The notes under the pieces: generated by a model
The model's input: the letters and a program-made list of their open reading frames with translations, nothing else
The model's database searches: none
Told to the model about the DNA's origin: nothing
Assembly: GCA_013298765.1 (NCBI GenBank)
Contig: JAAFJA010000010.1
Span: 1-64,000 of the forward strand
Length of the DNA stretch: 64,000 bases
From: Betaproteobacteria bacterium
GTDB taxonomy: Bacteria; Pseudomonadota; Gammaproteobacteria; Burkholderiales; Casimicrobiaceae
Reading direction: 5' to 3'
In this document: piece after piece, positions 16,963 through 25,602 of the stretch
How the letters are laid out: each line of letters opens with the position of its first letter
Numbering within the stretch: position 1 is the first letter of the stretch
Position numbers and translations under genes: made by a program

Positions 16963-19724
16963 TCCCATTCGCTCACCCACTTTCCGTCCATGTCTTTAAG
17001 TTGTCCTGTTGCGACCATCACGATATCCACAATCCACCAGATGCCTAAGCCGCCGAGTGTAAACAGCATTGCGAGCCCCGTGCCCACGCGCCCCACATAG
17101 AAGCGGTGGGCGCCAAACACGCCGAGCACAATCGCAAGCAAAAGCGCGATCCCACGCGACGCTTTCGAAACGGTCGGGTCGCTACGGCGATTGGCGAGCT
17201 GCGTCGCGCTGTAGCTGCGGCGATCATCGGCATCACGGCGCATGATGCGTCGCCCGTTCGAATCTCTGAAGTCGCGACTCAGAATCCATGCGATATCGAG
17301 CACCACCCACATCACGAGCGGCAGCAAGAAAATGGGCAGACCGCCCGACACGATTGAGAAAAATAGCAATGCGGCCTGTAGTGCGCCGGTGCGAAATCTC
17401 CCCACGTAAAACCGATGTACACCCAGCACACCGAGGAATACCGCCAAACTCGCAGTCACTTTCAGCGTGAAGGGTGACACATGTGCGCTCGATGCGCCCG
17501 CGCCCCCAGAATCGACAAAGCTTGCGGGTGAGTCTTTATCGCGCAAACGCACTATTCTGCGACCCTTGCCATCGCGGAATTCGCGCGTAGCGATCCACAC
17601 CACGTCAAGGATCACCCAGATCACGAGCGGCACCAAAAACACCGGTAGCCCACCTGTGATGATTGAGAATAATCCGAGCGCCGCTTGCGCCAATGCACTT
17701 CGATGGCAACCCACGTAAAAGCGATGAACGCCGAGCCAACCCAAACATACCGCGAGTAACGTCGTGACTTGAATCGAAAACGGCGAACTGTCGGCTACTG
17801 ATACTTCGCTGAACTCTTCCTCATCCAATGCATCGACGGATTCAGGCATGTGAAGCGGCACACGAATCAGCGCACGCACGCCAGTTGGCGCATTGGGCTC
17901 AACCACGAGTTCAGCATGAGATCCATAGAGCATTTTTAGGCGCTCGCGGGTATTCACGAGACCAACCCCCGTACCGCCGGTGTCAGCCGCGCCGAACCCT
18001 AAGCCGTCGTCCGCCACCATCACTTCCATCCGCTCGGGGTGATTCCCGCTAGCGTCGAGTTTTCGCACTTGTACGGCAATGGTGCCGCCCTCTTTCTTCG
18101 GTTCCAGGCCGTGTTTGATTGCGTTCTCAACGAGCGTGGCAATCATCGTTGGCGGTAGCGACACTTCATTGAGCTCTGCCGGCACGTTGATCAAATATTT
18201 GAGGCGCTCGCCCATTCGAATCTTCAAGAGATCGAGATACGCGCGCACCACGTCAATCTCGCGACCAAGCGTTGATTTGGTCTCTCGCATTGAAGGCATT
18301 GCCGCGCGCAGATACCCAATCAATCGATCAAGCATTGTGCTCGCTTGCGGCGGATCTATTTCCTGAAGCGCCTGTACGTGGGCGAGCGTGTTGAATAGAA
18401 AGTGCGGCTCCACCTGCGCGCGCATGAGCGTAAGGCGCGCCTCGGCAAGCTGTCGCGCGTGACTTTCGGTCCGTTCACGCGATTCGGCAATCACCGCGCG
18501 TTGCTCACCACGCGCAGCGCGGCCGGCAAACGAGCGTGCAATCAGCATGAAGAGGAAAAGCGCTGTGAGCACCAACGCAAGCGATCCAGCGATGATGAAC
18601 TTGCGAACATCCCTGCTCACCGTATCGCGAATGGTCTGCGCGCTGGGCTCACCCGGTTGAAATCCGAGCGCGGTCACGGTGGTTGCCGTGGTCGAACTCG
18701 TGCAGTCATCACGCATCACGTCGCGACCAAAAATACGCAGGCCGGGTTTCACGGATTTACACTCGGTGCGCGTCATAACGGTTGACACCGGACCAACCAT
18801 TCCAGGGGCACCGCTTTCCGATGAACTCGACGACTGCAGCGGACCAAGTGGTCTTAACGAATCTGGACCGGAGGGCTCAGCCGGTGCTAGCGGCTTATTT
18901 GGTACGGGTGCCGCTTTGGGAGGCTCGGGAGGGAGCGGTGGGGACGGGCGCTCACTATCTCGCGCCTTCGCGGCCTCTCGCTTGCTTTTCTCCGACTCGA
19001 TGGCCAAGCGCTTTTGTTCGAGGTGTGCGCGCTCCGTTTCGAGACGCGTGCGCTCGTTCTCTACTGCAGCCAGCTCGGCTTCCTGCTCCGAACGTTGTTC
19101 TTCGAACGCCGCGATTGCTTCATTCAGCGACTCAATTTCTTCGCTGATTTCAGTGATCTTGACCGTCAACTCTGGGCGAAACGACGCCGTGCTTTGGGCG
19201 AGTTTGCTTGCTGTCTCGTTCAGGCGGCGCAATGCGTCGTCACGCTTGGTCCGTTGCGCTTCGATTTTTCGGGTGAGTTCGCCCAGCGTGCCTTCGAAGC
19301 GCTCACGCGCGATAGGTTTGGCAAGTTCGCGTTCAATTTCCGAAATTGCGTTGTCGATTTCCGCTACCTGTACATCACCCACTGCAAGGCTACGAGCAAT
19401 CACCAAGCCGCCGCGTGCTCGCTCAAGCACTTCAAGCTGCATCGAGTTACGCAGCGCATCCTTGGCCGCTTGCGAACGGATGTTCTTCGCCATGCGGATC
19501 GAATCGAATGGCACCGCAAGCATGAACGTGCCCAAAATCACGATCATTCCGCCTGCCACCAAACGCCACCAGGGCGTCGTGCCGAATCCACGCCACACTC
19601 GGTTACCCCAGCTTTGTACGCGCTGACCCGCCGGCGTTGCGGCGACGGGCGGCGGAGCATGTGGAGGTAGTGGCGGAGGCTGCATCGGGGACGAGTGCGC
19701 GAAATCGCTCATGCAAACAATCAT
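16959..19724 (-). CDS. LytS-type sensor histidine kinase with three C-terminal TM2 modules
   Basis: 921 residues. Order: Pro-rich N-terminus; membrane helix ~53-71; a long Glu/Arg-rich coiled coil ~120-255 and a Pro/Ser linker; second membrane helix ~376-396; LytS-type kinase domain with phospho-His H441 in VEPHFLFNTL, N-box LVENAIKHGL and G-box DDGLGFG...GTGVGLVNTRERL; then three TM2 modules (~650-727, 752-829, 857-921), each with a helix, a G(V/A)HRFYVG turn, a second helix and a RDGKGR-like tail. TM2 domains normally occur alone in small proteins. Start ATG 19724 or 19712. Confidence 0.9.
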   Translation of the reverse strand: MIVCMSDFAHSSPMQPPPLPPHAPPPVAATPAGQRVQSWGNRVWRGFGTTPWWRLVAGGMIVILGTFMLAVPFDSIRMAKNIRSQAAKDALRNSMQLEVLERARGGLVIARSLAVGDVQVAEIDNAISEIERELAKPIARERFEGTLGELTRKIEAQRTKRDDALRRLNETASKLAQSTASFRPELTVKITEISEEIESLNEAIAAFEEQRSEQEAELAAVENERTRLETERAHLEQKRLAIESEKSKREAAKARDSERPSPPLPPEPPKAAPVPNKPLAPAEPSGPDSLRPLGPLQSSSSSESGAPGMVGPVSTVMTRTECKSVKPGLRIFGRDVMRDDCTSSTTATTVTALGFQPGEPSAQTIRDTVSRDVRKFIIAGSLALVLTALFLFMLIARSFAGRAARGEQRAVIAESRERTESHARQLAEARLTLMRAQVEPHFLFNTLAHVQALQEIDPPQASTMLDRLIGYLRAAMPSMRETKSTLGREIDVVRAYLDLLKIRMGERLKYLINVPAELNEVSLPPTMIATLVENAIKHGLEPKKEGGTIAVQVRKLDASGNHPERMEVMVADDGLGFGAADTGGTGVGLVNTRERLKMLYGSHAELVVEPNAPTGVRALIRVPLHMPESVDALDEEEFSEVSVADSSPFSIQVTTLLAVCLGWLGVHRFYVGCHRSALAQAALGLFSIITGGLPVFLVPLVIWVILDVVWIATREFRDGKGRRIVRLRDKDSPASFVDSGGAGASSAHVSPFTLKVTASLAVFLGVLGVHRFYVGRFRTGALQAALLFFSIVSGGLPIFLLPLVMWVVLDIAWILSRDFRDSNGRRIMRRDADDRRSYSATQLANRRSDPTVSKASRGIALLLAIVLGVFGAHRFYVGRVGTGLAMLFTLGGLGIWWIVDIVMVATGQLKDMDGKWVSEWE

Positions 19725-20046
19725 CTATTTTGACTGTTGCGGAGTATGCAAAGTGGACTAATCGTTGTCTCTAGCGAGGCGATAGCCCGCGGGGGATCGC
19801 GACGGCTCGCGGGAGCGTATGGATCTGGATAGAGTGACGCTGACGATTCGCGCGTGGGCGGGACTTAACCGCATTCAGCCAATTAGCCATCTCATTAGCC
19901 GCCAAACAATTCGGGGGCTATACGCTATTTTTCTTGGTTATAGGTATCCGAGAAAACAGGCACGTTGCCCGAAGAAAAACTGAATATCGTTTTCGAAGTC
20001 ATTACTGAGCGCTAGTCGCGACCAGTACGTCCCGTGTAACGCCACG
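19725..20046. other. Intergenic region upstream of the sensor kinase gene
   Basis: 322 bases between the kinase start and the fdxA stop, both genes leftward. It contains one dispersed double-palindrome copy (about 19890-19985) and must hold the promoter of the kinase-regulator operon. No reading frame with coding character is seen. Confidence 0.6.
19890..19985. repeat. Dispersed double-palindrome element, copy 3 (diverged)
   Basis: Left box TAGCCG (19896) ... GGGCTA (19915-19920). The right box is weak (TTGCCCGAAGAAAA from 19965), yet it falls exactly 50 nt from the GGGCTA, as in the better copies. Extra TAGCC motifs just to the left (19884, 19896) suggest local duplication. Confidence 0.55.
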
Positions 20047-20376
20047 CTACTTCTTCCCCGGATTTGGCGAGAAAAACTCAATCTTGTTGGGCTTATTCCG
20101 CCAATCGTCCGCATCCGGCGGCGCGGCTTTCTTGCGCGAGATGTTCGGCCACAACGGCGCGTATTCTGCGTTTAGCTTCACCCACTTCTCGTCAATATCC
20201 GAATCCGGCTTGATCGCATCGACCGGGCATTCCGGTTCGCATACGCCGCAATCGATGCATTCGTCAGGATGAATGACGAGCATGTTCTCGCCTTCGTAAA
20301 AACAATCCACGGGACACACATCGACACAATCGGTGAATTTGCACTTGATGCAGCTGTCGTTGACGGCGTAGGTCAT
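20047..20376 (-). CDS. fdxA: 7Fe-8S type ferredoxin FdxA
   Basis: Small electron carrier with the two cluster motifs of the Azotobacter FdI type: [18 protein letters not shown] near the N-terminus and [16 protein letters not shown], which together bind a [3Fe-4S] and a [4Fe-4S] cluster. The C-terminal ~45 residues form the usual non-cluster extension ([16 protein letters not shown]). 109 residues, standard length. Confidence 0.96.
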   Translation of the reverse strand: MTYAVNDSCIKCKFTDCVDVCPVDCFYEGENMLVIHPDECIDCGVCEPECPVDAIKPDSDIDEKWVKLNAEYAPLWPNISRKKAAPPDADDWRNKPNKIEFFSPNPGKK

Positions 20377-20513
20377 GATGGGAAACCAAAATCAGAAAGT
20401 AGGGGCAGACCAATTCGTCTGCGCGATGCGATATTTTGCCGCAATCTAGGGAAACGTTGACCAAGTCCGACGCGCGCTGCATTGCGCGGACTCATTCAGC
20501 GTTTGGCTGGTGT

Positions 20514-20975
20514 TTACGCCGCTCGCAGCAATAGCCGCATCTCAGCCGGGTACGCTTTGAAGCCGAGTCGTTCATAGATGCTGCGCGAATCCGCCGTGCA
20601 GGCAAGCGCGACCAACTGCACGCCGCACGCCCGCACATGATCGAGCACTTGCGCACAGAGCGCTGCACTCAAACCTTTGCGACGGTGTTCAGGCTCAGTA
20701 AACACATTGACCAGCCGCGCACGCATTGGCGAAGCTGAGCCTAGGGCCGGGCCGCCTTCGTAGTAAAGCACGCCTGCACCCGCGATCACCGTTTCGTTAA
20801 TGCATGCGAAACGCGCGTGATAGAGGCCACGCTGCAGCGCGGACGCGGCCCACCCGCGATAGTTTTCACGATCCTGCGCTGTCGCGCGCCCCCAGCCATG
20901 CGCATGGTGCACGATGTGCGCCGCGTCGTCTAGGGTTGCGCTGCGAAAGGTTACTGAATCAAGCGGCAGCATCAT
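20514..20975 (-). CDS. GNAT-family N-acetyltransferase
   Basis: 153 residues with a single GNAT domain: the N-terminal VTFRSATLDDAAHIV strand-helix, the beta-4 region ARLVNVFTEPEHRRKGLSAALC carrying the R-R-K-G-x-(S/A) acetyl-CoA loop, and a final SIYERLGFKAYPAEMRLLL. The substrate cannot be told. ATG at 20975 or 20972. It is followed on the same strand by fdxA after a gap of about 140 nt. Confidence 0.88.
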   Translation of the reverse strand: MMLPLDSVTFRSATLDDAAHIVHHAHGWGRATAQDRENYRGWAASALQRGLYHARFACINETVIAGAGVLYYEGGPALGSASPMRARLVNVFTEPEHRRKGLSAALCAQVLDHVRACGVQLVALACTADSRSIYERLGFKAYPAEMRLLLRAA

Positions 20976-21009
20976 TCATGATCAAACTGGCTTCGAGCGC
21001 GCGAGCAAA

Positions 21010-21594
21010 CTATCTTGCTCGCGACACTCTTCCCATCAAGAAAAACTCATCGTTCGGACGCATGCTCGCAAAGTTAGCAATCCGATTGCTCATGCCGAAG
21101 AAGGCGGCGATCGAGCCAATGTCCCAAATGTCATCCTGGCTAAAACCGTGCGCGTGCAGGACTTCGAAATCGCTCGCTTCAATTTCGTTAGATTGCAACG
21201 CAACTTTGAGCGCGTAATCGAGCATGGCGCGTTGCTTTGGCGTGATCTCGGCCTTTCGATGATTGATCGCGACCTGATCCGCGATACGCGGATTCTTTGT
21301 GTAAACACGCAGAATCGCCCCGTGCGCCACAACGCAATAAAGACAATCGTTCGCGCCACTGGTAGCAACCACAATCATCTCGCGCTCTGCTTTGTTCAGA
21401 GCAACCGATTCCTTGAGCATCAACGCGTCGTGATACGCGAAAAACGCGCGGCATTCAGCGGGACGATGCGCGAGCGTAAGAAATACGTTGGGAATGAAAC
21501 CGGCTTTTTCTTGTACCTCGAGCATGCGAGCGCGAATGTCATCGGGGATGTCTGCAAGCTCAGGCACCGGGAAGCGGGAGATAGTTTGGGTCAT
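21010..21594 (-). CDS. AhpD/carboxymuconolactone-decarboxylase-like peroxidase-related protein
   Basis: 194 residues in the alkylhydroperoxidase-like fold. The active-site segment NDCLYCVVAHGAIL contains the C-x2-C...H motif that gives disulfide peroxidase activity in AhpD. The N-terminal FPVPELADIPDDIRARM and the C-terminal DIGSIAAFFGMSNRIANF segments match the peroxidase-related enzyme subgroup. Physiological reductant and substrate unknown. It lies between yggX and a GNAT gene, all leftward, hinting at an oxidative-stress role beside the iron-trafficking protein. Confidence 0.88.
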   Translation of the reverse strand: MTQTISRFPVPELADIPDDIRARMLEVQEKAGFIPNVFLTLAHRPAECRAFFAYHDALMLKESVALNKAEREMIVVATSGANDCLYCVVAHGAILRVYTKNPRIADQVAINHRKAEITPKQRAMLDYALKVALQSNEIEASDFEVLHAHGFSQDDIWDIGSIAAFFGMSNRIANFASMRPNDEFFLMGRVSRAR

Positions 21595-21617
21595 CTTAGA
21601 CGGCCTAAAAACGACGA

Positions 21618-21899
21618 CTACCGATCCTGAGCTTTGGGTGGCACATAGCCGCTTGCAATTTCAGCGCCGCCAGAAAAGAAATACTTCTCCATCTGTTCGG
21701 CGAGATACTTTCTGGCGCGCGGATCGGCGAGCCCGAGTCGATTCTCATTGATCAACATCGTTTGATGTTTGATCCACCCAGCCCATGCTTCTTTGCTCAC
21801 ACTCTCCCAAATCCGCTTACCGAGTTCGCCCGGATATGGCGCGAAATCAAGTCCTTCCGCTTCGCGACCGAGTTTGATGCATTGAACCATTCTTGACAT
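21618..21899 (-). CDS. yggX: Probable Fe(2+)-trafficking protein YggX
   Basis: 93-residue cytoplasmic protein that protects Fe-S clusters and helps iron traffic. It has the family signature: [19 protein letters not shown] with the conserved Cys7, [18 protein letters not shown], the [10 protein letters not shown] motif and the C-terminal GYVPP. A near-perfect family match in length and order. It lies between argA and the AhpD-like gene on one strand. Confidence 0.96.
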   Translation of the reverse strand: MSRMVQCIKLGREAEGLDFAPYPGELGKRIWESVSKEAWAGWIKHQTMLINENRLGLADPRARKYLAEQMEKYFFSGGAEIASGYVPPKAQDR

Positions 21900-21936
21900 G
21901 TGTTTCCTCTTTCAGTGTCAGGCGATACGCGGTCGA

Positions 21937-23277
21937 TCAAAGCGACTTAACGTAGACCTGCGAATTGCGTTCGAAGTTGTAAAGCGCCTGCTTCTTTTCA
22001 GGCAAATCTGTGATCGTCGCGGGGCGAAATCCGCGCTCCAAGAACCAGTGGGCTGTTCGTGTGGTGAGCACGAAGAGCGTGTTGATGCCCTGCTCTTTCG
22101 CGGCGCGTTCAACCGCGCGCATCAGCCGTTCGCCATAGCCTTCACGGCGGTAGTCAGAGTTCACCGCCAAACACGCGAGCTCTGCTTTATTCGCTTCAGG
22201 GAACGGATAGAGCGCGGCACATCCGATTACCTGTCCGTCATGTTCGGCGAGGAAGAAACGATCAATCTCGCGTTCAAATGTGGCACGTGCGCGAGGCACC
22301 AAAATGCCCTGCTTTTCAAGCGGCTCGATGATTGATAGCAATGCACCGATATCGTCAATCGTCGCGGGGCGCAAATTATCCAAGCTATCCACGGAGATCA
22401 TGGTGCCGATACCGTCGCGAGTGAAAAGCTCCTGCAAGATTGCGCCGTCTAACTTGCGACCAATCAAATGCGCTCGGGCGACGCCCTTTTGACAGGCGCG
22501 AACGGCCGCCTGAAGAAACAATTGCACATCCGAGGCTTGCGGCGCTTTACTTGCGATGTCACTCGCTTCACGGGTGTAGAGCGTGCTGATAATTTGGCCT
22601 TCAGCATCAAGCACGCCCGGTGTGTCGAGCAAAAAAATCAGCTTCTGTGCCTTGAGCGCGATTGCAGTTTGCGTTGCAACCTCTTCGACTGTTAAGTTGA
22701 AGGTGTCGCCCGACGTGGAGTACGCGAGCGTTGACATCAAGACGATATCGCCATCGACAAGGCAATCGTTGATCGCTTGAGCATGAATGCGGCGAACCTC
22801 ACCGCTGTATTTCATATCGACCCCATCGACCACGCCAATGGGCTTGGCGACGACGAAGTTGCCGCTGGTGACGCGGTTGTGTATGGGGGCAACCGATGCG
22901 GTGCGAGGCGCCATCGAAAGCGCTGCTTCTACGCGCGCCTTTGCCCGCGCGGTCGCGCCAATGACGCTGCCAAGCTGATGCTCATCCGTTATTCGCACGC
23001 CCTTGTGATAGAGCGACTTCATGTCACGTTGCACGAGCAGTTTCTCGATCTGCGGGCGCGAGCCGTGAACGAGCACCAGGCGCACGCCGAGGCTCGCAAG
23101 CAAATTCAAATCGGCAATGAAATTCGGAAACGTGTCGTCGGCGATCACCTCGCCGCCGAATGCGACGACGAATGTTTTGCCGCGAAACGCGTGAATGTAG
23201 GGCGCGGATGCGCGGAATGAGGGAACGAATGCCGAAAGCTCAGAGACGGGGACGGCAGGCGCGGGGAGATTCGACAT
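21937..23277 (-). CDS. argA: Amino-acid N-acetyltransferase (N-acetylglutamate synthase) ArgA
   Basis: First step of arginine synthesis: acetyl-CoA + glutamate to N-acetylglutamate. Residues ~20-290 form an amino-acid-kinase-like domain (GKTFVVAFGGEVIAD, LVLVHGSRPQIEKLL, IFLLDTPGVLD) that mediates arginine feedback, and ~300-446 a GNAT catalytic domain (DDIGALLSIIEPLEKQGILVPR, CLAVNSDYRREGYGERLM, WFLERGFRPATITDLP). 446 residues, the classical ArgA length. Confidence 0.96.
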   Translation of the reverse strand: MSNLPAPAVPVSELSAFVPSFRASAPYIHAFRGKTFVVAFGGEVIADDTFPNFIADLNLLASLGVRLVLVHGSRPQIEKLLVQRDMKSLYHKGVRITDEHQLGSVIGATARAKARVEAALSMAPRTASVAPIHNRVTSGNFVVAKPIGVVDGVDMKYSGEVRRIHAQAINDCLVDGDIVLMSTLAYSTSGDTFNLTVEEVATQTAIALKAQKLIFLLDTPGVLDAEGQIISTLYTREASDIASKAPQASDVQLFLQAAVRACQKGVARAHLIGRKLDGAILQELFTRDGIGTMISVDSLDNLRPATIDDIGALLSIIEPLEKQGILVPRARATFEREIDRFFLAEHDGQVIGCAALYPFPEANKAELACLAVNSDYRREGYGERLMRAVERAAKEQGINTLFVLTTRTAHWFLERGFRPATITDLPEKKQALYNFERNSQVYVKSL

Positions 23278-23379
23278 GGAACGATTCTATCGAGGCGCTA
23301 CGCAGGAAAACTAAAGCCGAATCGCCGCAGGATTCAACACAAAGACTTTACTCATCAATCATAAGCTTCATGCAAATAT

Positions 23380-23450
23380 TTCCATTTAAATTGGCGCTAG
23401 AAAGGAAAAAACTACTTTTTCGATATTCCTACTAAAACAGTGCTAGCCCT
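23380..23450. repeat. Dispersed double-palindrome element, copy 4 (short form)
   Basis: Left box CCATTTAAATTGGCGCTAG (23382-23400); right box TGCTAGCCCTCGTTTATG (23431-23448). The inner arms start about 40 nt apart instead of 50, roughly one helical turn less. The right box overlaps the stop codon of the GGDEF gene (TAG read leftward at 23445-23443). Confidence 0.6.
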
Positions 23451-25224
23451 CGTTTATGCGTGAATTCGCGAATTCACCTTGTTTCCGCTCTCGCCGTGCT
23501 GTTGCTGCTTTCCGCTTCGCATCGTACATCCGTGAATCCGCAGTCTCCACCAGTTCGTCAAGCGTCGCGCCGTCTTCAGGATAGATCGCCACGCCAATCG
23601 AGGCCCCAACGGCCACATTCACCTCGCCAATAGTCATGCCCAGACTCAAGCGCTCACGCAGACGTTCGGCAAGCGCATCAATTGCCTCAACGGCCGCATT
23701 TCCGCGCACCATGATCACAAACTCATCGCCGCCGTAGCGAGCGAATAAATCTTTGTCGCGCAACCGCCGCCGGATGCGTTCGGCTGATTTTGCGAGCACC
23801 GCGTCGCCAACGGTGTGGCCATGACGATCATTCACTTTCTTGAATCGATCAAGATCGATGTAGACAACGGCGAGCCGCTCGTCGTCTGGAAGCGAATCTA
23901 CCGCGTGCGTAAACTGGCGTGTAAACGCATCGCGATTCAATGCGCCGGTGAGTTTGTCAAACCAGAGCTGATCCTGGATCGCAGCCATCGAACTTGCGAG
24001 CGCGCCAAGCTCGTCCTCGCGATCAGGGATGGCGGTGATGGGGCCCTGCCCGGAAATGAGCCTTGCCGCTGCGCGCGACACGCTCGACACATCCTTGGCG
24101 ACACGGTGCAACAACCAAGCCCCCAGCGCAATCGCAATCAACAGCGCGACTGCGCTCACCGCAAGATTTTCTGCCATGCCACGATAGACCGGTGCCATGT
24201 GATCCGCGCGGGGTGCGGCCACAATGAAGCGCCAATTGAGCCCGGCTTCGTCGCGGTAGTCGATTGAGGATAGATAAGCCGCCCCTAACGCGCTGTCAAA
24301 CGCTAAGTGGCGTACCGCCGCGCCGCTCGTGGCGGCAGACGCGGCAGTCTGCTCAGGTAAGCGCGCGAGCGCAGCGTAGGCGTCGCGAACAAACGCCGAC
24401 GAATGTTGCACGGCCATTTGGCGGTTCGATGCACTGGTCGCGCCTTGCGCGTCATCGATTGAAGAGGTGGCTACCAGCATGCCGTCTGGTTCGATCACAA
24501 ACGCGACACCGTTCTCGCTGATTTTTAGTTCGCGCACAAATTTCGACAGCCTCGCCAAGGACATATCGGTGGCCGCAACGCCGCGTACGCTGCCGTCACT
24601 GCGCAGAATCGGCTTGGCAAGCGTAATGGTGAGCTCGCCACTGGAGAAATTCTTATAAAGGGGCGTCCATGTTTTCCGACCACGCTCGAGCGCAAGGCGA
24701 TACCAGGGCCGCTCGTGCGGATTGAATGCCTCTTCACGCAACAGCTCGCCCCGCTTTTCAGGCGAGATTGCACGATAGACGCGGCGCGGTTCGTTGGGTT
24801 GCGCGCGCAGACGTACTTCCGAGCCGCCGGGGGCGCTTCGCTCAATGCCGACAAAACGGCCAGTCTCACTGCCGTAGTAAACGTAGCTATTCTGCTCGGG
24901 GAAGAGGCCTGATGCGATCCACAATCGCTTCTCCACATCGGTGATCAACACGGGCGAAAGCGCATTAAATTCAGCGCTGTCGGCCGCCAACTCCGCAGCG
25001 TCGGGCGAAACAACGTTCAATACGACCGATGAAGTCGCCAAATACTGCGTCGTCGCATGGGCAATGCGAGTGGCGACGTCTTCTAGCAAGCGCCGAGAAA
25101 TATCTTCGGCACCGCGCACGCCCGCGGAGTAAGAGAGATAGGAGACCGTGCCCGCGACCGCCGTGACGAGCAGCACAAACGGCACCAGTAGCGTCGCCCG
25201 AAGTGATCGAAACGGAAGGTTCAT
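23443..25224 (-). CDS. Membrane diguanylate cyclase with Cache sensor, HAMP and GGDEF domains
   Basis: Makes cyclic di-GMP in response to a periplasmic signal. Order: N-terminal membrane helix (ATLLVPFVLLVTAVAGTVSYL), periplasmic double Cache-like domain (~40-330) with PWYRLALERGRKTWTPLYK and VRGVAATDMSL, second helix (LAVSAVALLIAIALGAWLL), HAMP-like segment, then GGDEF domain. The active-site motif is intact (RYGGDEFVIMV), and the R-x-x-D product-inhibition site (RDKD) sits five residues before it. 593 residues. The basic C-terminus follows the family end and the stop lies in a repeat box. Confidence 0.93.
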   Translation of the reverse strand: MNLPFRSLRATLLVPFVLLVTAVAGTVSYLSYSAGVRGAEDISRRLLEDVATRIAHATTQYLATSSVVLNVVSPDAAELAADSAEFNALSPVLITDVEKRLWIASGLFPEQNSYVYYGSETGRFVGIERSAPGGSEVRLRAQPNEPRRVYRAISPEKRGELLREEAFNPHERPWYRLALERGRKTWTPLYKNFSSGELTITLAKPILRSDGSVRGVAATDMSLARLSKFVRELKISENGVAFVIEPDGMLVATSSIDDAQGATSASNRQMAVQHSSAFVRDAYAALARLPEQTAASAATSGAAVRHLAFDSALGAAYLSSIDYRDEAGLNWRFIVAAPRADHMAPVYRGMAENLAVSAVALLIAIALGAWLLHRVAKDVSSVSRAAARLISGQGPITAIPDREDELGALASSMAAIQDQLWFDKLTGALNRDAFTRQFTHAVDSLPDDERLAVVYIDLDRFKKVNDRHGHTVGDAVLAKSAERIRRRLRDKDLFARYGGDEFVIMVRGNAAVEAIDALAERLRERLSLGMTIGEVNVAVGASIGVAIYPEDGATLDELVETADSRMYDAKRKAATARRERKQGEFANSRINEG

Positions 25225-25397
25225 CCTCGATAGCGCACCGAATGGTCGATGCGGCGTGTTTTATAGGGGGGGTAACAGTCAGCCTAGGGCAACACACATT
25301 ATTCACGCCGAATCGCGTGTAAGAACACAAACCGCGGAACTTCCAGGATATTCGGATGGGCGGGGAGCAATCACGCAGCATTTTTTGGCTATCTATG

Positions 25398-25487
25398 TTT
25401 AACCCCTATTTAATTAGGTTTAAATAGCGTTTTTGTAAAATCTCTACAAATACATTATCCATGCTTCTGGCCCAATTAAATAGTCGA
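25398..25487. repeat. Dispersed double-palindrome element, copy 5
   Basis: Left box AACCCCTATTTAATTAGG from 25401, then TTTAAATAG; right box CTGGCCCAATTAAATAG from 25467. The inner arms start about 51 nt apart. AT-rich spacer. It lies between two divergent genes. Confidence 0.62.
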
Positions 25488-25547
25488 TAAACGCATTTAC
25501 TTGTTAGCGCTCAGAGGCGCCATGAACTCGCAAGGCGCAAGTGCTGC

Positions 25548-25591
25548 ATGGGCATACATATGTGTCACTGATGACGGGCGGTGATGCCCAT
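25548..25591. promoter_or_regulatory. Inverted repeat just before uvrD
   Basis: Perfect 8-bp arms ATGGGCAT (25548-25555) and ATGCCCAT (25584-25591) separated by 28 nt, ending 11 nt before the uvrD ATG. It could be an operator or an mRNA hairpin that masks the uvrD ribosome binding site. Function unknown. Confidence 0.3.
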
Positions 25592-25602
25592 AAAATTCAG
25601 CG

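Larger units (their letters stand above)
25225..25602. other. Divergent promoter region between the GGDEF gene and uvrD
   Basis: 378 bases without a gene. It holds copy 5 of the dispersed double palindrome (about 25398-25487) and, next to the uvrD start, an inverted repeat ATGGGCAT (25548-25555)/ATGCCCAT (25584-25591). No LexA-type CTG-N10-CAG box was seen upstream of uvrD. Confidence 0.6.
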
